A stretch of 64,000 nucleotides of DNA, from NCBI GenBank assembly GCA_034509755.1, contig CM067561.1:8374646-8438645 (forward strand), given 5' to 3'. How positions within the stretch are numbered: the stretch's first letter is position 1; each line of letters begins with the position of its first letter. This DNA is from Anisodus tanguticus. Taxonomy: Eukaryota > Streptophyta > Magnoliopsida > Solanales > Solanaceae. The notes under the pieces are model-generated. The model was not told the origin of the DNA. It worked only from the letters and a program-made list of their open reading frames with translations, and did no database searches. The translations under genes were made by a program, and so were the position numbers. Positions 45,794-57,551 of this stretch are shown piece by piece.

Positions 45794-48788
45794 TGTCACG
45801 ACCACTTTTCAGGAATCCTTTCGGGTTAGTGAGGAACATGATAGTGAAAGAGAAGAAAGGAAATCTGTTTATGGCGGCTTACCTTCGTACATTCAAGAAC
45901 ATTTAATCCACCCGTCTTCCCCAGTCCCTGAAAGCCCTCCGAGGGCCTAGCCCTCTTTCTCCACTCGAGTCTGAAGTTCAGCGACTTTCATCATTGAATC
46001 GTGGTGGTACCTACATAATTCCACCAGTAGGCAAACTACTCTCAATCATTCGCAAGTCATGATATAAATAAAAGCGGAAGATAACAATCACTACATAAGT
46101 TGTCTGATAATATACATGCGGAAGATAATAATAAGTCTGATACATCCAAACAACCCCCAAGAGATCTAGTATGTGAATACAAGAGCACTAAAATATGAAA
46201 CAAGTTTGAAATGGGCAATCATGTGCCAAAACTGAATACATAGTCTGGACATGTCTCTCAAGTACGAACAAAAGACAGTAAATAGAGAAGGAAAATTCAA
46301 GGGTATGCTGGAGGTAGCATCCTCACCCTGAACACGGAAAGCAGCTGCCATGACTCAGCCATATGGTCCTGCAGAGGTGGAAGGTACTGAATATGCATCC
46401 AAAAATAATGCATCAAATGTAGCATGAGTACATAACGTACCTCCGTAGATATCATAGGCCAACAATGACTGAAGATACATAATCAGAGATAAATACCAAG
46501 TTGACACCAAGTAATCCTATACTAATAGTTTAATAATCTAAGTAAATCACATAGCTCACAAACTGTTCATAGAGTTCAACAATAATTCAACTATCAAGTT
46601 ATATGTATAAACCTTCAAACCAGAATCCAGTCATTTGTCAATAACAACTTCAAATACAAGTTCAATCATAGTTTATTAATGAGATGTCATAAGTATGTAT
46701 GATATGAATGCAATGCATATACAAGGTACATTTCTCAACCTAGTATACATTACGTCAAGGTTTTATTATGATCTGTACACCTATGGGGGACTCGCGAAGT
46801 CCATATACCGCTCCTAGCCATTCAAAATTCCACACACGAATCTAAATAGAGCCAAGACTCATTATCGAGCCTTATCATATTATAGGCATGAAACTCTACT
46901 CCCCGTGTATCAATATCATCTCAACATGCCATCATCTCATAGTGTTCTTACCTTTCCGGCCTCTTGGACCCACATCATATCTATACCACTCTCATACTAA
47001 TATTATAGAATCACGAGTGCATGAATGCAAATGATAATACAAGGTAAGATATCATGATCTAATGAGATGCAATCAAGTATAGAGATGACATGTCACATGC
47101 TTTCACGATTCAACAACACATTTATATAATCCAAGTGAGAATCAAGATATAATATCGAAAATATGTGTGATGAGTAAACAAACAATAACAAATATGCAAC
47201 AAGCCCACATATAGCGACAAGCCCAAATAATCAGCAGTCGGAACTAGCACAAGGCTGATTCCCAAATCACCATCATCATAGTTCAACACCGGTACCCACT
47301 CAAACGTTCATCACAACCGGTTGAGTGGGACCCCCAAACACGCGTAATGCCCCTAAATATTTATAACTAATTACTCACTTCTATCAAAGTCTCGAAAAAC
47401 TAAACTGTAGCCTACCTCTAGGCCGAACATGAGTGCTACACGATTAAGCCTCGCTGATAGCCTTTTCCTTCTTTTGCACCTCATGATGATATAAGTCTAA
47501 TCATGCATATTATATCATTAATATAAGGCTAACACAATATAAAGCAAGACTTTAAATACCCATCCCGGACCCATGCTACCAAGAATCGAACTTTAATACT
47601 TAATTACTATAAACACATACTAAGTAGTCACATCCTTAAGTTAATTGGAAATCTATACACATTTGAACCCTCAATTGGGTAATACACGAAAAGCCCCGAT
47701 TTGAAATCCTAGAAGTTTCCCCCGATCGGAATAAGCTTCTACAACCAAATTAAGCCTTAAAACATGATCATCTAACAATAGCCCTCACTAATTCATAATA
47801 AAACAAGTAAACTAATCTATAAACTCTTCATTAAACATTGATTTAACCCTCTTATTCTCACAAGAATGCATGACTCATCTTCCACAGCTTATAATCATGC
47901 TAAACCACCATTATTAAAGAACTTAGAAGCATAAACTTAATTCACAATGGAAGAATCACTTATCGCAAGGATGAAAATTGCTCCTAAACCTCTGGAATAG
48001 CTCTATGTCGGCTCAGATTTCAAGATAGTCTATTTTGGGAAAGAATTCCTGACCTAAAGAATTTATAGGATACCTGATACAGTACTTCTGCCCCGACATA
48101 ATCGACTTTGCTAGAGCGGTCCCGCTATGATGGACCAAACCCTCACTGGGGCGGTGTCACTTGACACCTCATGCACCACTGCGGAAACCCACCATCTCAC
48201 AAACTTCTATTTTGTCGAGTGAACCTCTCGCCGAGGAGGACACGCCGGATCGGACACTGGTGCCGCCGCGGCAGACACCAGACATCAACAATGTTAAAAT
48301 AGCCAAATCTCCTATCCAACACCGTAAACACTGTCGAGACCCCCCCCCAGACATGCTCATTTAAGTTAAACAGTGCTACGAACTCGCTCGTACCCTAGAA
48401 TTTCCCATTTAACCGAGCTAAGGAATACTTTTCTAAAGAATCATCCAGGACAAATCAAAATCCAAACTTTATAAATAAGGCCACTAAATACATCTAATTT
48501 CCTCGAGAAGAAAATCAATGACTCGACTAAGTCATAAATGACCATCCAGAGCTACCAAAAGTGATGAAACCCGAAAATGAACCCATTTATCCAAAAGTCA
48601 ACTTAGAGTCAAACTATCAAACTCTAAGTTTTTAGTTTAAGGTTTTTTTATCCGAAATGCATATAAATGGATCTCAGGATCTGTGCCAACTATCCTCATT
48701 CATCATAAACTCCACATAGAGTCTACGGGAATGGGTCAAATGAGCAAATAAGGGTCTTTAGCTAAAAATGACCGAATGAATCGTTATA
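45794..48788 (-). repeat. A3 3' LTR with a private insertion near its end
   Basis: The block aligns with both A1 LTRs (for example 46380-46460 with 7140-7210). Relative to them it has roughly 190 extra bases, about 45803-45998, between the GTCACGACC end and the ATCGTGGTGGTACC segment. The extra piece has no visible inverted termini or clear duplication. The conserved cross-family segment lies at about 46395-46480. Confidence 0.78.
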
Positions 48789-51230
48789 TCAAACACCAAT
48801 TAAAACAATGTTTGTCCTCAAACGAAGAGAAACGAATAGAGGGAATGTTCCAGAAGTGGCGAACAAGTCAAGATATCTACTCTGCATATCCGACTCTGTC
48901 TTCCATGTCGCTTCTTCAACTGGATGATATCTCTACTGAACCTTCACAAAAGCTATCTCATTCGACCTCAACTTCCTCACCTGCCTGTCCAAAATAGACA
49001 TAGGCATCTCCTTAAACTCCAAATTCTGATCAAGCAACACAGAGTCCCACTGAATGATATAACAACTATCGTCATGATACTTCTTTAGCATAGATACATG
49101 AAAAATTGGATGAACGCTTGAAAGAGTTGGTGGTAGATCCTACTCATATGCCACCTCTCCAACTCTCTGAAAAATCTCAAAAGTCCCAATATACCTCGGA
49201 CTCAACTTTCCTCTCTTGTCGAACCTTAAGAACTCTAATACCAACTACGAACTCCAAATCTCGGACCTTACGGTCCGCATATTCCTTCTGCCTGCTCTGA
49301 GCTACCAGGAGCTTATCCTGAATCATCTTCACATTCTCTAAGGAATCTCTCAATAGATCGGTACCCCAAGGCCGAACCTCAAATGCATCAAACCAACCAA
49401 TCAGAGATCGATATCTCGTACCATATAAAGCCTCGAACGGTGACATATCAATACTGGAGTGATAATTGTTGTACGCAAACTCTGGCAAAAGTAAGAACTG
49501 GTCCCAACGACCATCAAAATTAATCACATAGGCTCGTAAAATGTCCTCCAATACCTTAATAGTCAGTTCGGACTGATCGTCGATCTAAGGGTGAAATACT
49601 GTTCTGAGATCCAAGCGAGTACCGATCTCCTTTTGCAAAGTCCGCTAGAAATATAAAGTAAACTAAGTACACCGATCTGAGATGATAGAAATAGGAACCC
49701 CATGAAGACGAACAATCTCACGGATGTAGATCTTAGCCAACTTCTCTGCATTATAAGTCGTCTAGACCGAAATAAAATGTGCTGACTTGGTCAACCTATT
49801 AACAATGACCAAAATAGCATCAAACTTGACCAAAGTCTTTGGCAACCCAATAATGAAATCCATGACAATCCTCTTTCACTTTTACTCAAGAATGGACATC
49901 CTCTAAGACACACCATTGGGTCGCGGGTGCTCATACTTGACCTGCTGACAATTCTGACACTGAGACACAAAATCAACAATGTCTCTCTTCATCCTACCCG
50001 ACCAATAGTGCGCCTCAAATCACGGTACATCTTAGTAGCACCTGGATTAATTAAATACCTAGAGCTGTGGGCCTCTTCCATAATCAATCTCGTCAAGTCT
50101 CCCACATGAGGCACACATACTTTACCCCTGATCCTCAAAACACCCTCACTATCAATCATAGACTCCTTGGCCTCACCACTCATCACCTTGTCTATGATTT
50201 TGCACAACTTCACATTATCATACTGGTGAGCCCAAATCTGATCCAAAAGAGAAGACCACGTCTCCATACAAGCCCGAATCCTACTCGGATTCAAAATATC
50301 AAGTCTCACAAAATAATTAGCTAGAGACTGAACCTCCAATGTCAAAGGATGCTAAAAACAGCTAAACAAGTTAAACTTCCCAAGCTGGATAGTACAAAAT
50401 GGTCATGCCATTGTCCTTCAACAACTCCATACACCGACACTACCTAAAAATTAAAATCCCTCTGATTAAACACGTGCTGAAGACTGCAATGGTCGGTATA
50501 CACCTCACAATGAACGTCATACAAGTAATGCCTCCAAATCTTTAAAGAAAACACAACAGCAACCAACTCCAAATTATGAACAGGGTAATTATTCTAATTC
50601 AAAATCCCAAGAACTACTTTTAGATGACGCTCATGGTCCTCATGATTCTTTGAATATACCAGGATGTCTTCAATGAACACAATCACAAAAGAATCTAAGT
50701 ACAACTTGAATATCTCATTCATTAAGTCCATGAACGTTATGGGGGCATTGGTAAGTCCAAATGACATCACAAGGAACTCATAATGCCCATAATGAGTTCG
50801 AAAATCCGTCTTGGGAACATCATCGTCCCGGATTTTCTGCTGATGATACCCAAACCTCAAGTCAATCTTTGAAAACATAGAAGCACCCTGAAGCTGACCG
50901 AACATGTCATCAATACACGAAATCGGATACTTGTTTCTGATGGTAACCTTGTTCAACTACATATAATCAATGCACATACGCATAGTACCATCCTTCTTCT
51001 TCACGAACAAGACAGGAGCAGCATATGGAGATATACTTGGTCAAATGAAGCCCTTACTCAACAAGTCTTGAAGCTGGTTCTTCAACTCTCTTAATTCGGC
51101 TGGAGCCATACGGTACGAAGAAGTCAATGTCTCTATCTGGCGGCATACCCCGTAAGTCTGAAGGAAAGACCTCAGTGAACTCACTAACTATCGTAACTGA
51201 CTCAAGAGAAGGATTCTCCACACTAGTATC
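48789..51230 (-). pseudogene. A3 pol remnant (RT, RNase H, integrase, chromodomain-like tail)
   Basis: Right to left on the minus strand: RT at 50594-50956 has NKVTIRNKYPISCIDDMF, IDLRFGYHQQKI and FVIVFIEDILVYSKN, where the active site reads FIED instead of FIDD. A degenerate RNase H lies at 50360-50590 (IWRHYLYDVHCEVYTDH). The zinc-binding integrase head is at 49989-50345 (HSSRYLINPGATKMYRDL). The core runs from 49795 to 49177 with SAHFISVQTTYN, HGVPISIISDR and MSPFEALYGTRY. A tail like LDRQVRKLRSNEI lies near 48960. Stops and frameshifts break each part. The pre-LTR block matching A1 is at 48789-48825. Confidence 0.78.
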
Positions 51231-51261
51231 CCGAACTCACTAACTATCGGAACTCACTAAC

Positions 51262-52511
51262 TATGTTATTTTATATAGCTCTAATATTTTTGTTACTTAG
51301 TGAATATATGCAAAAACCATCTTACGCTCCATCTATTAAAAATGTTTATAAAATTTAAAAAATACTTTTTTCCTATTCCACTATTTATATTATTGGTGAT
51401 GTATTAAATCCGACTATTAAAATAGACGATTGTAAAATACCTGTTTGAAATAATTTATGGATTGTATAGAAGTACTTCACACAGAACCAACTGAAGAACC
51501 AACTCACGAACCAACTAAAGAAGAAGTTATGTCTAGCATACACAATGAATGCAAAAAAAATATATGTATTACCAACAAGAAAGTGCAAATAATCAACCGG
51601 TTTCGGTACCATCTTCTTCTAGAGATATAATGTTTAGTGGTTCAACTTCTTCACAAATTAACGAATTTGATGTTTATGTTTTACAGGGTGTTGTATCGTA
51701 CGAATTAATTGTCAATGATGAAGGACGTGAAGACTTGCTAAAATACTGGAGGGACAATGAGAAGACATTTCCGACACTAGCAAAGATGACCCGAGATGTG
51801 TTGAACATTCAAGCGTCATCAACAACGTCTGAAAGCGTTTTTTCTGCGGGAAGATTTCAAATAGGAGAGCACAGACATTCATTGGCGGGAGACACATTGG
51901 AGATTGCAGTTCTATTCAGAGATTGGATTCGAGCGGAGCGTAGAAGGTGCAGTCAACCGGAGATCAACGAAGAAGAAGACTATAAGTACAACGAAATCTT
52001 GTCCAAGGAAACAGGAAGCGACGTCGAACAATTTGACCAACAAATTCCAATTTCAACCGAAGATCCTTAAGACATTGTGAGGAAATTAGAAAAAGTATGT
52101 TAACTATGTAATTTTTTTAATTGCAATTTTACTATGTGATTTCCAACTTTTGAACAACACCACAAAATTGTAATTTTTAAATTGTATTACAAATAAATCA
52201 TATTTCTATTAAATAATATGAGAGACACAAAAACAACCTTGTGATGTTTTTGTTACACTATCTTGTTCAATTATTGAAGTGTTTATATCTATTATTTTTT
52301 AAAATTAAGTGTCTAAAAAAATGAAATCCTCCTACCGACCTGACCTCGCCCCGCCCCGCCCCGTCCCCCAACACCGGTCCCCTTTTTCGGCGGGATGTGG
52401 GACGGGATGGGACATCTGCCCGGCCCGCTAATCCGCCGGAGCTCCGATCCCGACCTCGTCCCACCGGGACCTGCCACGGCCCTCCTTGGACCGGTCCACT
52501 GGCCACCCATA
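51262..52511 (+). mobile_element. hAT copy H2, 5' truncated relative of H1
   Basis: From TATGTTATTTTATATAG at 51262 onward it follows H1 from about 32694 to the right terminus. It includes the same subterminal GC-rich CCCCGCCCC text and the end GGTCCACTGGCCACCC. Only the right terminus exists; the left half and left terminus are missing, so it cannot move. The left edge is fused to the A3 pol remnant through repeated filler. Confidence 0.85.
51549..52070 (+). pseudogene. H2 hAT transposase C-terminal fragment (173-codon open frame)
   Basis: The frame is uninterrupted and holds the dimerisation region: DLLKYWRDNEKTFPTLAKM, then NIQASSTTSESVFSAGRFQ and LAGDTLEIAVLFRDWIRAE, ending in an acidic tail at IPISTEDP. 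Compared with H1 it lacks the polyproline run and keeps this part open, whereas H1 is frameshifted in the same place. The BED finger and catalytic core are absent. The protein-binding domain alone might in principle interfere with relatives (speculation), but no promoter is evident. Confidence 0.85.
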
Positions 52512-52621
52512 ATAAAAAGTAGTACTAGTAAATTGGGATTAAAGATAGATAACACAACTAGGTAAATTATTCTTATAATTTCTATTTGTTTAAAGCATGT
52601 AAAAGATAAACATGACAAGTA

Positions 52622-53610
52622 AACTTAGTCACTTCTGCTTTTGCTGGAAAGGGTTTCAGAGGATGGAGGTGCGCGATAGTAATTGTTTTGTCAACTAAAA
52701 ATAAGGTAAAATTTTATTGATGATTCACTATATGTCTCTGATTCTGCTTCTAATATGCTCAAAGTTTAAAGTGGTTAGGGTGATTTGGTTCTCTCTTGGT
52801 TGCTCAATTTTAAATCCAAAGACGCTGCACAGGACGTTCTCTAATCTCAATGTGATTTTTTTTTATGGAATGACACATAAGATAGATATGGATTTACCAA
52901 TGGAGTTAAGTTTTCTAACTTTAGAAAGAGTTGAGTGGACTATCTCAAGGTAACTCTAATGTTGTAAGTTGTTTCACTAAAATAAACTGTGGGATATATG
53001 AGCTAGATTTTCTTAATACTTTTTCTAGCTTATTTGGTGACTGTAACTGTGGTGCTTGTTCCTAATGGGTTTAAATGACTAATACATATGAGTTAGAAGT
53101 AATATTTTGTTGTCCTTGCCTTTACCTTCTATAGGACATGCTTATTCGCTTGTGATTCAAGATGAGAAGTAGAGTGAAATGCATCTCATTCCTACATATC
53201 CAAGAGATTTTACTTCCTTCACTATTTTAGACAGAATTTGGACACTAAAAAATTTAGTTCAGAAATTCAAAAGGTAGAAATCTAATTTTGACAATAAAAA
53301 AACTCAAATACTCGTGCTTATTGTAGGAAGCCATGTGACATGTTAAAATATGACTACATTAATCATGGATTTTCTGTAGATTTTAAGTTGACAACATTCA
53401 GAAAATGTCAAAGTTCAGTACCAGGAAACAACACATTTACTTCTGAAAAGGTAGAAGAGAAAGGAGTAAACTCTAATGATCAGCTAATGGAAAAAAAAAA
53501 AAACTCTTACTCAGGATCAGTTGACTCAGACTGTCAATCTTTTCCAGCAGATGAAGTTTGATCAGCAAGGATCTTCATCCTCATATATTACGGTGAATGC
53601 AAATTGTGTT
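52622..53610 (+). pseudogene. Ty1-copia gag remnant
   Basis: Across several plus-strand frames the text follows copia gag: GKGFQ..., then SDSASNMLKV and a SWLLNFKSKDAAQ-like segment, YGFTNGVKF, LDFLNTFSSLFGDCNCGA, and SNILLSLPLPSIGHAYSL then VIQDEK near 53095-53170. A partial knuckle segment and GNNTFTSEKVEEKGVNSND follow at 53430-53490, then LTQTVNLFQQMKFDQQGSS. No protease or later pol follows; the D2 LTR starts near 53615. Frame breaks are numerous. Gag would form the particle in an active element. Confidence 0.72.
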
Positions 53611-53614
53611 GGTA

Positions 53615-56134
53615 CGTCTCATTGTTGGTCGTTTAGCACTTTTGGACCTATTATCCCTAAATTACATTTCCCGTGGTCTTACTTTGGTGTTTATAGCTGC
53701 GGAGAGGAGTGTCACGCTTCCAGAGGTAAATTGAAATCGTTTCAAAAAGAAAATCATATGTTAGAAGTTTCTTGAATTTTGAAATGGAAAGGGTTGACTA
53801 GAATTTGACTTTTGAATAAACGTATCTGTAATTGAGTTTCGCGGATTTCATTAGGTCCGGAATGTCATTTATGACTTGGTCGAGTCTTTGGCTCGGACCC
53901 CGGGGCATTTGGGTGCGTTTTGGGTGTTTGGTTGTCTAGTTTGGAGTTTTGAGAAAGTTAGAGTGTTTTTGTGGAAAAACGCATCTTAACGCTGTCTGAA
54001 TAGTATTTCAAGTGCGCGAGTAAGTTCGTAGCATTGTTTATACTCCAGTATCATATTTGGTCTGTACCCGGAGGGTCCTAGGTGAGTTTCGAGTGTTGGA
54101 TCAGACGTTTTGGGATTTTGGGAGTTGCTGGTTTTTTGGTACCAAGTACCCTTCTTCACGATCGCGTGGCTTGGTGCGGGAAACCATCGCAATCACGTGA
54201 TGGTGCTACGCGGTCGCGTGGATGCATATGGGGCTACGCGAGTGCGGGCCATTGCGATCGTGAAGAAGGGTCGGGGTCAATGATATTTCTCCCCCAATTC
54301 CGATTTCAAACCCCATTCTCACTTCCAATCAAGTTTTAGAGCTCAGCCTAGGGTGAATTCAAGTGCATTTTTCAAGATTCTTTAGAGGGGTAAGATTCTA
54401 ACTTTAAAATTAATTGTTGTATATCGACTCCTTACATTATTTAGTAGATTAAATCATGATTTTGGATTGAAAAAAATAAGGTTTAGCCTCAAATTTTAAG
54501 AGAGGATTTTCCATGAAATATAATACCAAGATCTAGGATTTTTGAATTGAGCTTTTGAATTTAGCTAGCTAAGCCTTGGGTAAAGCTATTTAAAAATAAA
54601 ATTCCATTTTTTCTCCTGGGCCTCAGATTTGACTATTTTGGATCCATTTTGAGTTTCAGGAATTTTATGATACTATGGGTGTTCTTAGATTCATATTTTA
54701 ATGTAGAATTCATATTTGATAGACTCTGATTGTTTGGAAACACTCTAGAAGGAAAAGGTGTTGGCTTGAGTGTTCTTGGCTCCTATTCAGCTTCGAGGTA
54801 GATTGCGGTTTATTCCTTTAGACTCCAATTGAAGGGCGTATACAGTTTATAAATATTGATAGGGATTGGGCGTTAAAGGGGGTTCCACCTTAATGATTGT
54901 GATAAAAATTTGGGTGAGTACCGGTGTATATTATTGGGTAATTGAATCATAATGGTGTATTATGACGGAGATTGCATGTGATCCTTCGGGCATTGGAGAT
55001 GGTACATAAATCTATTAGGTTGATATGGTTGTTGCTTATGGGGGATATGATGGACATATTTTTGATAAATACTTACAATATTTGACTCATTTACCTCATC
55101 ACTTTGTGTCGCGTATAAAATATGAAAGATTGATTCTTTGGACACTTAAGCAGAATTTGTGAATTCTTTGGACACATAAGCGAAATTTGTGAACATCTAA
55201 GATATATACTTATCCATTTCCATGCTTCCATGACATTGTGCCATATGTTATATTGAACACATGCTCCATACATGCTTTCATGTTTGATTGATGAGTTATG
55301 GATAAAGAGATACGAGGTGATCTTTAAGGCCAAAAAAAAGGTAAGAATGAAGTTTTATGTATTCGCGTTGATTATGGAACTAAGTTGCGCGCCACAACAT
55401 ATACATATTATGGGTGGGGTTACATGCAACAATATGGGATCGGGTTGGACACCCCAATGGGTATATGATACCTCACGAGTCCCACATGGGTCATGACTAT
55501 ATGGCAAAGCCCTTAGCATGTGTGTACCAGGTTTGTTAGTGGCCAATGCATTGCATTCATATACTCCTTCGTACATGTGTTCATTCCCTCTTTTTATGTG
55601 ATACGTGCTAATGTGTTCTATGTGTAATTCATGATTTCTTTGATATAATTGGAAGTTGTAGTTAAGTTCGTGTAATAGGTGTTAGATTCAATTTTTATTT
55701 ATTGTGTAAGTGTTTCTTTCGTTGTTGGCCTATGATACCTATGAGTAATCACGTTGTACTTATACTACACTTGCTGCACTTTTATGTAAATACTGATCCA
55801 GGATCCAGCTCCAGACCTCGTGGTTGATCGCGAGGATGTTTTATCGAGACTTTCAGGGTGAGCTACTTGTCTGTTCGTGGCCCCTAAAACTCTCATCATT
55901 CCCTTATTTTCTGTTTTGATTCCCAGACAGTATATTTCACCCAACAAGGCAATGTATTTCAGACTTGTTGTATTAGACCTCTTGTACAAGTCAGATTTGA
56001 TTTTGGCAACATGTATTGGTTGTGAAATGCCCAGAGTTTTTTGTGTAAGATTACATCGTTAGAAGTTAAGTTATCCGGGGAGGCTAAGAACTCACACAAG
56101 GTTAGTAATAGTTTAAAACTAAAGTTACGGCCAA
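53615..56134 (+). repeat. D2 LTR, main part (family D, as in D1)
   Basis: The block follows the order of the D1 LTR (35490-37970): a GACTTGGTCGAGTCTTTGG-type segment, the GC-rich hairpin zone at 54148-54271, and the conserved GTTGGCCTATGATACC...TTGCTGCACTTTTATG segment at about 55725-55797. It stops at 56134 where LTR C is inserted, and resumes at 63839. The left border is approximate. Open frames inside are LTR sequence and are not genes. Confidence 0.75.
54148..54271. repeat. 18-bp perfect inverted repeat in the D2 LTR
   Basis: ACCCTTCTTCACGATCGC at 54148-54165 is the exact reverse complement of GCGATCGTGAAGAAGGGT at 54254-54271. The 88-bp spacer is GC-rich with further GCGTGG/CCACGC-like pieces. 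The D1 LTR has a degraded version near 36003-36060. Confidence 0.9.
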
Positions 56135-56139
56135 ACATG

Positions 56140-57026
56140 TAACACCCCGCATGTATTCGTTTGTGTGCGTAGATAGTCGAACTAGACTACAATGATTTAT
56201 GTTACATCCTGTGTTTTTACACGTTAAGTTTCTGTAACATCCCGTACTTTTAGGCTATGTCGTAAACTGCTCAACTTATGTAAATAGACTCAAACCTCGG
56301 AAATGTTTAGTCATATTCAAGTATCCGGACCAAGAGCTTAGTGTATAAAAGAACGATGTCCTAAAATAAATCAGGACTTAAAAAGTGGGATGAGGGTGAT
56401 TGAAAATAATATTTTGTGTGTGCCAAAAGAGGCTATGGATTAGTGCTATATCACATGACTATGATAATGAGTATATGAAGTGTGTTAAGTAGTTAATATT
56501 AAGTAAATGGAGATCAAAAATTAATTATGTGGGTAATTAGTTAAATGTTAAATTATAGCGGAGATTAAAAATATATATATTGGATAAGTGATGCAATATC
56601 ATCACCTTTCCACGTGGAAGAAAGAGGGAAAGAAATAAATGAATATGCAAGGTGTATGAGTGGCAACATGTAGTGCAGATTAATTCTCATGAAAAGTGGA
56701 CCCCAAACTCACTAAGAGAGGGGATGGATATAAATATATCATTTTAGTAGGAACACTTTCAAAAACAAAGGACCATATATACATGCAGTAATGATTTTAT
56801 TCACGGAGAAGGCATGCAAATGTAACATTCTTGTTCCCGAGAAATTTCACATAGGCACCAAGTGTGCTGGAAGTAACGTGACTTTCCCTTTCTAACAAGC
56901 AACTTGAGCTCCCTTTTAGACAGCAACACTAGTTCCTTAACTTGGAGTGAATTTAAGGTGAGAAAGGGGGGGGGGGAGAGTAAAAATTGACTCATTGTAG
57001 CCATACGAAGATTTAATCCATGTATG
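56140..57026 (+). repeat. LTR C, left part (gypsy-type), inserted in D2
   Basis: The sequence begins TAACACCCCGC (TG of the expected start falls in the duplicated ACATG at 56135-56139). A second similar start-like segment, TGTAACATCCCGTACTTTTAG, lies at 56232. The unit is interrupted at 57026 by a copia element and resumes at 62257. No coding sequence is present. The G-run at 56966-56976 lies in it. Confidence 0.7.
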
Positions 57027-57397
57027 TGTTAAACAGAGCAATATACATGTGATATACAACAGTGTATATCACATGTATATCAGTGGACTGAAGCAGCAAG
57101 CAGCAGTGCAGTCAGGCCCAAGAAGAATGGCCCATTGGGCCTCTCGGTAGTGGCCCAGCACGTCCAGCCCATGGCAGTATTTAGGGCAGCAAAACAGTGG
57201 ATAGGATTTGTATATTAAGGAAAATATATTGTGTGTATATTGTAGTATATTTGTTATCTAGATTAGGTTATACACTTACCATAATTAGGATATACACTTA
57301 CCATATTGTATAGTTAGAATTATGGTAGAAGAAGGTTTGTAACTTGTATATATATCTATTCAATCAATGAAAATAATCAAGGGAATTATTTCTTTCA
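57027..57397 (+). repeat. 5' LTR of the copia element, with promoter signals
   Basis: 371 bp. A perfect 18-bp inverted repeat occupies 57041-57080 near its start. A TATATATAT stretch near 57348-57356 could serve as a TATA box, and AATGAAAATAATC follows downstream. It differs from the 3' LTR by a small number of substitutions and short indels, mostly around 57059-57125. Confidence 0.93.
57041..57080. repeat. Perfect 18-bp inverted repeat at the start of the copia 5' LTR
   Basis: ATATACATGTGATATACA (57041-57058) and TGTATATCACATGTATAT (57063-57080) are exact reverse complements around ACAG. The 3' LTR keeps both arms exactly at 61887-61904 and 61920-61937 with a 15-nt loop of different sequence. 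Confidence 0.95.
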
Positions 57398-57409
57398 TGG
57401 TATCAAGAG
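57398..57409 (+). other. Copia primer binding site (Met-tRNA type)
   Basis: TGGTATCAAGAG begins at the first base after the 5' LTR. It matches the plant initiator/Met tRNA complement TGGTATCA at the first eight bases. Confidence 0.88.
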
Positions 57410-57551
57410 ACTAGGTCTACACAAAAGTTTTTCTCTCAAACTTTTGCCCTCCCTTTGGCCGAGACCCCCCCTCGGGTTTCTCTTCCAAAATTCGTCTTCC
57501 GCTCTAAAAAATACCTCTCTTAAATTTCCCTTTCTTCTTTATTCTTTCAAT

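Larger units (their letters stand above)
45794..51261 (-). mobile_element. Ty3-gypsy element A3, truncated (3' LTR and part of pol)
   Basis: This minus-strand relative of A1 has a 3' LTR at 45794-48788 followed by chromodomain-like tail, integrase, RNase H and RT up to about 51120. The element stops at a junction with hAT copy H2 at 51262, so gag, most of protease and the 5' LTR are gone. The junction carries repeated filler sequence. It abuts unit E on the left with only GAC between them. Confidence 0.8.

Noticed and set aside
53615..56134. D2 as the 3' LTR of D1
   Set aside because: Between them lie E, A3, H2 and a copia gag remnant, with no D1 pol sequence after 40646 and no matching pre-LTR block before 53615. 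A separate copy is the simpler reading, although a heavily rearranged pair cannot be fully excluded.
57444..57551. N-terminal 36-codon extension of copia gag
   Set aside because: It is in frame but lies in the leader. MSKNNFHP at 57552 fits the usual gag start of this group.
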